From positions 123,164-187,163 of the forward strand of contig NZ_BMTW01000016.1 in the NCBI RefSeq assembly GCF_014649875.1: DNA of 64,000 bases, given 5' to 3'. Of the stretch, positions 58,208 through 64,000 are shown in pieces (the first letter of the stretch is position 1; the number at the start of each line of letters is the position of its first letter). This stretch comes from Streptomyces rubiginosohelvolus. Lineage in GTDB: Bacteria > Actinomycetota > Actinomycetes > Streptomycetales > Streptomycetaceae. The notes below the pieces were generated by a model. It was given only the letters and a program-made list of their open reading frames with translations, had not been told where the DNA came from and searched no databases. A program made the position numbers and the translations under genes.

Positions 58208-58390
58208 CTACTGGACGACCGCGACCGGGGCTTCCATGAGGATGGTGCGGCGCGGGTTGGCGGTGACGTTGGGCAGGTCGGCGGCGTGCTCCGGCGCCAG
58301 GGGCGTCTGCAGCGCTTCGGCGTCCTCGAGGTGCGCCAGCGTGGTGCGCCGGGGGTTGGCAATGTTGCGGAACATCGTCGTCGTCTTCAT
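58208..58390 (-). CDS. 60-residue peptide with two NPRRT motifs, function unknown
   Basis: A small ORF that looks conserved rather than random: MKTTTMFRNIANPRRTTL opens it and NVTANPRRTILMEAPVAVVQ closes it. NPRRT at residues 12-16 recurs at 45-49 in a similar frame (ANPRRTTL and ANPRRTIL), with an acidic middle. The ATG at 58390 has only a weak Shine-Dalgarno. It lies 95 bases upstream of the FAH gene on the same strand and is divergent from the conservon. No cysteine, signal peptide or membrane segment. It could be a regulatory or RiPP-like peptide; neither is shown. I recall similar small ORFs in streptomycetes, not checked. Confidence 0.55.
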   Translation of the reverse strand: MKTTTMFRNIANPRRTTLAHLEDAEALQTPLAPEHAADLPNVTANPRRTILMEAPVAVVQ

Positions 58391-58972
58391 CTGCCGTCAG
58401 GACCCTGTCGGTGAAGGGCGTCGCTCGTCGCGGCGCCGGCTTGTCGGATTCGCCATCCCTGTAAAGCGTCAGGCTAAACATCCGATTCCCCGCCGGAGCC
58501 GGGATGAGGCGGCGATCATCATGTGAGTTTGCTCACGAACTAATCGACAATTGACCCATTTCGGGCGGCGGATCGTGATCCAGAAAACGGACATTGCACC
58601 ACTGAATCCACCATTCCGCTCCTGATCATCGCGACTGGGACACCCCCCACCCCTAGGTAAGTCCTCCATAAAAGTCCGCTTTACCCACGATCACTCTCCA
58701 CTGCTTGTTACTCGTTCATCACAACGTGTCACGCAGGTCACAGCCCGGTACATGGGCCTTGTTGGAGATCCTGCACTGTGCTGGAATTCCACGCACCGCC
58801 GCGGGTTTCAGGCCGGCGCGCAGGGGCGCAACGCAGCGCCGAGTGGCGGCGGGAGGGGGAGTACGCCGGTCACTCACACGACCACCATGGGGCGCGTCCA
58901 GCGCCCCACGACGCCGACACCGTCCTGTCCGCATGCGCGGGTGGGACGCCTGGTCCAGAGGTTGCGACGCTA
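58391..58972. other. 582-base divergent region upstream of the conservon
   Basis: Richer in A+T around 58500-58740 than anything nearby, as expected for promoters. It contains a Crp-like box at 58522-58537 and a TTGACC hexamer at 58551-58556 without a good -10. I do not accept the ORFs in it as genes. Confidence 0.5.
58522..58537 (+). promoter_or_regulatory. Crp-like binding site
   Basis: TGTGAGTTTGCTCACG: TGTGA-N6-TCAC(G), one base short of the TGTGA-N6-TCACA consensus, and a perfect GTGAG-N4-CTCAC inverted repeat. It lies between divergent genes, about 130 bases from the peptide ATG and 435 from cvnA. Confidence 0.45.
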
Positions 58973-61900
58973 GTGCAGGGACGTTTCAAGAGGGATGGCA
59001 GCGCTCCGGCGGAACAGGAGCCGCGCGGCGGGACCGACCGCGGTTCCTCGCCCCAGCACGCCCAGAACCCCGGGCCGGCCGCTGCCGGCGACAACAGCGA
59101 CCGTGCGCAGCGCCCGGGCTCCACGACGAGCAGTGCGGAGCCGGAAACGGCCGCACAGCCGCGCGGCCCGGTCGACACGGGCTCGCGAATAGCGCTCCGT
59201 AACTGGCGCATCAGCACGCGACTGGTCTCGCTCCTCGCCCTCCCCGTGGTCGCCGCGACCAGCCTGGGCGGCCTGCGGATCCAGGAGTCGATGACCGACA
59301 TGCAGCAGCTGGAGCACATGCAGCTGCTGACGAAGATGACCAAGCAGGCGACCACGCTCGCCCGGGAACTCCAGATCGAGCGCGACCAGTCGGCCGGTCC
59401 GCTGTCGAACAAGTCCAAGCCCACCGACTACAAGGTCACCGGGCCCCGGGACAAGACCGACCGGGCCAAGAACGCCTTCCTCGACGAGACCGACTCGATC
59501 GGTGACTCCGAGGGCGACGAGTCGCTGGAGAGCATCCACGCGAGCATCTCGTCGATCGCCTCGCAGCTCGGCACCATCCGTACGATCCGCAAGACGGCGT
59601 ACGAAGAGGGCACGCCGAGTCTCAACACGATCGACCAGTACAGCCAGCTGATCACCTCGCTGCTGAGCCTCTCGCAGGACATGGCGCAGGCGACCAACAA
59701 CCCGGACATGATCAAGCGGACCCGGGCCCTGGCGGCGTTCTCCTCCGCCAAGGAGTACGCCTCGGTCCAGCGCGCGATCATCGCGGCGGCGCTGCCCGGC
59801 GGTTCGGTCAAGGAACCGCACCTCAACCCGAACGACCGGCAGTTCGGCTCCAACGCGCTCGCCAAGGAGTCCCGGGCCCTCACGTCGTTCAAGCAGATCT
59901 ACGCCACGACCGGGCAGAGCACCGAAGAGCTCATGGCGCCCCTGGAGAACGGCAACCCGGAGATCAACGCCGGGAACATGTACGCCAAGCGGATCCTGGA
60001 CACCTCGAACGGGATCGAGGGCAAGCAGGTCCGGTCGTACCTGGACTGGTACGACCAGAGCACCATCAAGATCAAGGCCATGGAGACCATCGAGGCCACC
60101 CTCCTCAGCGACATGGAGGCCAAGGCCCGTGAGCTGCGCCAGGCCTCCCAGCGCGACGCCATCATCAACGGTGCGGTCATCCTCATCGTGCTCGGCGTCT
60201 CGCTCGTCGGCGCCTTCGTGGTGGCCCGCTCCATGATCCGGTCCCTGCGCCGCCTCCAGGACACCGCCACCCGCGTCGCCCAGGACCGGCTGCCCGAGCT
60301 CGTCAAGCAGCTCTCCGAGACCGACCCGCAGGACGTCGACACCTCCGTCGAGTCGGTCGGTGTGCACTCCCGGGACGAGATCGGCCAGGTGGCCGCGGCC
60401 TTCGACGACGTGCACCGCGAGGCCGTCCGCCTCGCCGCCGAGCAGGCCCTCCTCCGGGGCAACGTCAACGCGATGTTCACCAACCTCTCGCGCCGCTCCC
60501 AGGGCCTCATCCAGCGCCAGCTCTCGCTCATCTCCGAGCTGGAGTCGCGCGAGGCCGACCCGGACCAGCTGTCCTCGCTCTTCAAGCTCGACCACCTCGC
60601 GACCCGTATGCGCCGGAACGGCGAGAACCTCCTCGTCCTCGCGGGCGAGGAGCCGGGCCGCCGGTGGACCCGCCCCGTCCCGCTGGTCGACGTGCTCCGC
60701 GCCGCCGCGTCCGAGGTGGAGCAGTACGAGCGCATCGAGCTGTCCGCGGTGCCCGCCACCGAGGTCGCAGGACGCGTCGTCAACGACCTCGTGCACCTGC
60801 TCGCCGAGCTGCTGGAGAACGCCACGTCGTTCTCCTCGCCGCAGACGAAGGTCAAGGTCACCGGTCACGCGCTGCCCGACGGCCGCGTCCTGGTCGAGAT
60901 CCACGACACCGGCATCGGCCTCTCCCCCGAGGACCTCGCCGCGATCAACGAGCGGCTCGCGCAGCCGCCGACGGTGGACGTCTCCGTCTCCCGCCGCATG
61001 GGTCTGTTCGTGGTCGGCCGTCTTTCCCTGCGTCACGGCATCCGGATCCAGCTGCGCCCCTCCGACTCCGGCGGTACGACCGCGCTGGTCATGCTGCCCG
61101 TCGACGTCGCACACGGCGGCAAGCAGCCCCCGTCCAAGCAGGGCTCCGGTCAGCAGTCCGGCGCCCCGGGCGGTCTGCTCGCGGGCAACGGCAACGGTGC
61201 GGGCAACGGCCAGCGCCCCGGTCTCGGCAGCGGTCCGGGCGGTCCGGGCGCCAAGAGCCTCGGCGGCGCCCAGCGCGGCCAGGTCGGCGCGGGCGCGGGT
61301 CCCCGGGCGGCGCTGCCGGCCCGGGACGGCTCGGCAGGCCTGCCGCAGGGCCCGCAGGGCGGCGGCCAGCCGAACAACGGCGGCGCCGGCCAGGACTTCC
61401 CGGGCCAGGGCCCGGCCCCGCAGCGCCAGGGCGGCGGTCTCTCCGGCGCCTTCGGCAACAGCGCCCGGCTCGGCGCCCGCGGCCCCCAGGGCGATGCGCC
61501 CGGCCGCGGCGACGGTGGCGCACAGCCCAACCTGTTCGGGCACGGCGCTCCGGCGTCCTCCGGGCAGAACGGCCGCCCGGGCCCGTTCGCCCCGCAGAAC
61601 CAGCAGGCCCCGTCCGGCTGGCAGAACCAGCAGGGCCAGAACGAGCAGCAGAACCAGGCCGGCCACGCGAACCAGCAGGGTCCCGGGGCGCAGCAGCCCC
61701 AGGGCCGCCAGGAGCAGGGCGGATTCCAGCAGCCCGGCGGCCCCGGCCGTCAGCTGCCGCCGCCCGGTGGGCCGCGTGCCGAGCTGCCCGGGGGCAACCC
61801 GCAGCCGCAGCGCCCCGCCACCACCAGCTGGGGCGCCGACGCACCGCGCGGTCACGAGGAGCACGACGCGACCGGACAGTTCGCCCGGCCGGCGGGCCCC

Positions 61901-62731
61901 GGCCAGGACCCTTCGTTCAACGGCCCGCAGAACCAGCGGCCGGCGGACGGCCGCCAGGGTCCCGGCGCGACCTCCGAGTTCGCCCGGCCCGACTTCTCGG
62001 GCCAGGGGGCTCCGCAGGACCGCTCGTACCCGCAGCAGGCTCCGCAGGGCCAGGACCCGGCGAGCACAGCGCAGTTCGCCCGGCCGGACTTCGGTGTCCC
62101 GCACCAGCCCCAGCAGGGCCAGGGTCACCAGCTGCCCGCGCCGCGTGGCGACGACTTCGGTGCGCCGCGTCCGTCTGCCTCCCCGGCGGGCGAGGCTCCG
62201 TACCGTCCGGCGCTCCCCCAGCAGCCTCAGCAGCCGGAGGCCCTGCCGCCGGCCGGTCCCGGGGACGGGCGTACGCCGCTGTACGACACGCTGGAGACGA
62301 ACTGGTTCCACGGTCCGGGCCAGGGCGGCCAGCAGCCGCCCGCCGAACCGCAGGCGCCGGCCGCTCCGGACCCCACCGGTGTGCCGGTTCCGCCGCTGCC
62401 TCAGCGCGGTGCCGCCGACGCCTCGGTCACCAGCTCGTGGCGGGCCTCGCCCAACGACGAACTCGTACGCCAGGCCGAGCGGGTCAAGAAGCCCGCCGCC
62501 GGCGGGGTCACCACTTCCGGGCTGCCTCGTCGTGTTCCCCGCGCCAATTTGGTTCCGGGGACCGCACAGCAGCAGAATCACCAGTCCGGACCTCAGGTCT
62601 CGCGCGCGCCCGATGACGTGCGCGGTCGTCTGACCAATCTCCGCCGGGGCATCCAGCAGGGTCGGCAGGCCAACAACGGCTCGCAGACCGGCAGTTTCCA
62701 TCTCGGCCCCACTCACCAGCAGGAGCGTTAG
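58973..62731 (+). CDS. cvnA: Conservon sensor-like ATPase CvnA (NIT-HAMP-HATPase) with long repeat tail
   Basis: The 1252-residue sensor of a Streptomyces conservon, which works like a G-protein-coupled system at the membrane. A polar N-terminus (1-75) precedes membrane segment 1 (about 80-100), a NIT-type extracellular helical domain, membrane segment 2 (about 397-423, IINGAVILIVLGVSLVGAFVV), a HAMP-like segment, and a histidine-kinase-type ATP domain with N-box LLAELLENATSF (Asn616) and G1 HDTGIGLSPEDL. The phospho-acceptor region is non-standard (LDHLATRMRRNGENLLVLAG). Residues from about 710 on form a Gly/Gln/Pro-rich tail with FARP repeats at 970, 1003 and 1035. The start is the GTG at 58973. 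By locus I take it for the cvn1 member. Confidence 0.9.
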   Translation: MQGRFKRDGSAPAEQEPRGGTDRGSSPQHAQNPGPAAAGDNSDRAQRPGSTTSSAEPETAAQPRGPVDTGSRIALRNWRISTRLVSLLALPVVAATSLGGLRIQESMTDMQQLEHMQLLTKMTKQATTLARELQIERDQSAGPLSNKSKPTDYKVTGPRDKTDRAKNAFLDETDSIGDSEGDESLESIHASISSIASQLGTIRTIRKTAYEEGTPSLNTIDQYSQLITSLLSLSQDMAQATNNPDMIKRTRALAAFSSAKEYASVQRAIIAAALPGGSVKEPHLNPNDRQFGSNALAKESRALTSFKQIYATTGQSTEELMAPLENGNPEINAGNMYAKRILDTSNGIEGKQVRSYLDWYDQSTIKIKAMETIEATLLSDMEAKARELRQASQRDAIINGAVILIVLGVSLVGAFVVARSMIRSLRRLQDTATRVAQDRLPELVKQLSETDPQDVDTSVESVGVHSRDEIGQVAAAFDDVHREAVRLAAEQALLRGNVNAMFTNLSRRSQGLIQRQLSLISELESREADPDQLSSLFKLDHLATRMRRNGENLLVLAGEEPGRRWTRPVPLVDVLRAAASEVEQYERIELSAVPATEVAGRVVNDLVHLLAELLENATSFSSPQTKVKVTGHALPDGRVLVEIHDTGIGLSPEDLAAINERLAQPPTVDVSVSRRMGLFVVGRLSLRHGIRIQLRPSDSGGTTALVMLPVDVAHGGKQPPSKQGSGQQSGAPGGLLAGNGNGAGNGQRPGLGSGPGGPGAKSLGGAQRGQVGAGAGPRAALPARDGSAGLPQGPQGGGQPNNGGAGQDFPGQGPAPQRQGGGLSGAFGNSARLGARGPQGDAPGRGDGGAQPNLFGHGAPASSGQNGRPGPFAPQNQQAPSGWQNQQGQNEQQNQAGHANQQGPGAQQPQGRQEQGGFQQPGGPGRQLPPPGGPRAELPGGNPQPQRPATTSWGADAPRGHEEHDATGQFARPAGPGQDPSFNGPQNQRPADGRQGPGATSEFARPDFSGQGAPQDRSYPQQAPQGQDPASTAQFARPDFGVPHQPQQGQGHQLPAPRGDDFGAPRPSASPAGEAPYRPALPQQPQQPEALPPAGPGDGRTPLYDTLETNWFHGPGQGGQQPPAEPQAPAAPDPTGVPVPPLPQRGAADASVTSSWRASPNDELVRQAERVKKPAAGGVTTSGLPRRVPRANLVPGTAQQQNHQSGPQVSRAPDDVRGRLTNLRRGIQQGRQANNGSQTGSFHLGPTHQQER

Positions 62732-63154
62732 TTGAGCCCCATGAGTCAGGCCGCGCAGAATCTGAACTGGCTGATCACCAACTTCGTGGACAACACCCCA
62801 GGGGTGTCCCACACGGTGGTGGTCTCCGCCGATGGCCTGCTGCTGGCGATGTCCGAAGGGTTTCCGCGCGACCGTGCCGACCAGCTCGCCGCTGTCGCGT
62901 CGGGTCTCACCTCGCTGACCGCGGGTGCGTCGCGGATCTTCGAGGGCGGCGCCGTCAGTCAGACGGTTGTGGAGATGGAACGGGGATTTCTCTTCCTCAT
63001 GTCCATCTCCGACGGCTCGTCCCTGGCCGTCCTGGCCCACCCGGACGCCGACATCGGTCTGGTCGGGTACGAGATGGCCCTCCTGGTCGACCGTGCCGGC
63101 ACCGTCCTCACGCCCGATCTCCGCGCCGAGCTCCAAGGCAGTCTGCTCCACTAG
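62732..63154 (+). CDS. cvnB: Roadblock/LC7-domain protein CvnB
   Basis: A 140-residue Roadblock/LC7-domain protein, the putative GAP-like partner of CvnD. The domain is complete: NLNWLITNFVDNTPGVSHTV, VSADGLLLAMSEGFPRDRAD, VVEMERGFLFLMSISDGSSL and EMALLVDRAGTVLTPDLRAE. The TTG at 62732 immediately follows the cvnA TAG stop and has AGGAG six bases upstream, so it is preferred over the ATG at 62741. Second gene of the cvn operon. Confidence 0.95.
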   Translation: MSPMSQAAQNLNWLITNFVDNTPGVSHTVVVSADGLLLAMSEGFPRDRADQLAAVASGLTSLTAGASRIFEGGAVSQTVVEMERGFLFLMSISDGSSLAVLAHPDADIGLVGYEMALLVDRAGTVLTPDLRAELQGSLLH

Positions 63155-63289
63155 ACGGCCATCCAGCGGATTCACGACACGATCCCCCCAGGTAATGCCC
63201 ACAACCCTCACCCGACAGGCCGCTTTAGTCCCCTCACCGGCCCCTTGCAGACGGCAAGCCGAGAACCTGCTGTCACGCCCGGAGGATTC

Positions 63290-63697
63290 ATGACCCCGCC
63301 ACCCGCCTCACCCGATCCGTACGGCGCACTGCACCACGCGTCGTACGACGGGGAAGGCGACCAGCCGCTGGTTCGTCCTTATGCCATGACCGGCGGCCGG
63401 ACCCGGCCGCGCTACCAGCTCGCGATAGAGGCGCTGGTCAGCACGACGGCAGACCCCGCGCATCTGGGGACCCTGCTCCCCGAGCACCAGCGGATCTGCC
63501 ACCTCTGCCGTGAGGTCAAGTCGGTGGCGGAGGTGTCGGCGCTGCTGTCGATGCCGCTCGGCGTCGCCCGGATCCTGGTGGCGGACCTGGCGGAAGCCGG
63601 CATGGTGGCCATCCACCAGCCGGGCAACGGAGAGGCCGGCGGCGCGCCGGATGTGACACTGCTCGAAAGGGTGCTCAGTGGACTTCGCAAGCTCTAG
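63290..63697 (+). CDS. cvnC: DUF742 protein CvnC
   Basis: A 135-residue DUF742 protein, probably a winged-helix-like member of the conservon complex. Conserved segments: VRPYAMTGGRTRPRYQLAIE, LLPEHQRICHLCREVKSVAE and SMPLGVARILVADLAEAGMV. The ATG at 63290 has GGAGG five bases upstream. A 135-base gap follows cvnB, without an obvious terminator. Its 3' end overlaps cvnD by 20 bases. Confidence 0.95.
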   Translation: MTPPPASPDPYGALHHASYDGEGDQPLVRPYAMTGGRTRPRYQLAIEALVSTTADPAHLGTLLPEHQRICHLCREVKSVAEVSALLSMPLGVARILVADLAEAGMVAIHQPGNGEAGGAPDVTLLERVLSGLRKL

Positions 63698-64000
63698 CGG
63701 CGGTACGGGCCGCGCCACCACCTCGGCGAAGATCGTGGTGGCGGGCGGCTTCGGCGTGGGCAAGACCACGTTCGTCGGGGCCGTGTCGGAGATCAACCCG
63801 CTGCGCACCGAGGCCGTCATGACGTCCGCGTCCGCGGGCATCGACGACCTGACGCACACCGGGGACAAGACGACGACCACCGTCGCCATGGACTTCGGCC
63901 GCATCACGCTCGACCAGGACCTGATCCTGTACCTGTTCGGTACGCCCGGGCAGGACCGCTTCTGGTTCATGTGGGACGACCTGGTCCGCGGCGCCATCGG
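63678..64000 (+). CDS. cvnD: Small GTPase-like protein CvnD (partial, right edge)
   Basis: The Ras-like ATP/GTP-binding protein of the conservon, cut off by the window end after about 107 codons. The P-loop GGFGVGKT (residues 23-30) and the G3 FGTPGQDRF are visible; the G4/G5 motifs lie outside. The start is the GTG at 63678, within the 3' end of cvnC, which implies coupled translation. Confidence 0.95.
   Translation, partial: MDFASSSGGTGRATTSAKIVVAGGFGVGKTTFVGAVSEINPLRTEAVMTSASAGIDDLTHTGDKTTTTVAMDFGRITLDQDLILYLFGTPGQDRFWFMWDDLVRGAI

Noticed and set aside
58705..59202. ORF upstream of and overlapping cvnA
   Set aside because: Out of frame with cvnA, no Shine-Dalgarno and Arg/Gly/Ala-rich shadow composition.
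58970..63211. A 1413-codon open frame antisense to the conservon
   Set aside because: No recognisable domain; the opposite strand codes cvnA and cvnB with clear motifs.

Overview
This window is a gene-dense, very GC-rich stretch of actinobacterial core chromosome, almost certainly from a Streptomyces. The evidence is the gene content: the sporulation sigma factor WhiG, four tandem type I signal peptidases, the amtB-glnK-glnD operon with a GlnR-type box, an NsdA-like regulator, a GlcP-type glucose permease, RNase III (AbsB), NdgR beside leuCD, a lysine-tailed HU (HupS type) and a cvn conservon. From memory (not checked by alignment) the order matches the whiG-to-cvn1 part of the S. coelicolor chromosome, read in reverse. 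I see no insertion sequence, prophage, CRISPR array or biosynthetic cluster.

Layout. 1-12.4 kb, minus strand: whiG (cut by the left edge), dprA, yifB, yraN, a DUF2469 gene, a Nudix hydrolase, sipZ-Y-X-W, rplS, trmD, rimM, a KH-domain protein, rpsP and a SprT-like metalloprotease. 12.8-20 kb: a SAM methyltransferase facing ffh, then glnD-glnK-amtB. 20-31.9 kb: nsdA, a small Prim-Pol-like protein, ftsY, a luciferase-like oxidoreductase, glcP, smc, a coiled-coil protein and an acylphosphatase. 32-43 kb: a secreted CAP protein, an HxlR regulator, mutM, rnc-rpmF-DUF177, a DivIVA-like protein, coaD-rsmD-recG, a DAK/FakA-like protein and rpmB. 43-50 kb: thiD-thiL, a stand-alone Lrp ligand-binding domain, a DUF3515 lipoprotein, ddlA-gpsA-plsC and cofC. 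50-58.4 kb: hupS, leuDC, divergent ndgR, five tRNA genes (Glu-Gln-Glu-Glu-Gln), a HAD hydrolase, gltX, an FAH-family hydrolase and a 60-residue peptide gene. 58.9-64 kb, plus strand: the cvnA-B-C-D signalling operon, with cvnD cut by the right edge.

How the genes relate. Ribosome and tRNA maturation functions are clustered (rplS-trmD-rimM-khpA-rpsP; rnc-rpmF). Protein targeting and secretion run through ffh, ftsY and the four signal peptidases. amtB-glnK-glnD form the ammonium sensing and uptake relay. gltX lies beside five tRNA genes for its two expected substrates, tRNA-Glu and tRNA-Gln. Transcription units are well marked by strong hairpins, many of them bidirectional between convergent genes, and ATGA/GTGA stop-start overlaps are common.

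The least ordinary features are in-frame repeat expansions in housekeeping genes (a decapeptide array in the SMC hinge region, a low-complexity N-terminus on DprA, a pentapeptide array in RimM), two genes that seem to lack an ATG/GTG/TTG start at the expected place (cofC, DUF177), an ndgR promoter that looks leaderless with an operator inside its spacer, a Crp-like box upstream of the conservon, and a tiny conserved-looking peptide with two NPRRT motifs. I did not find a convincing wholly new multi-gene system.
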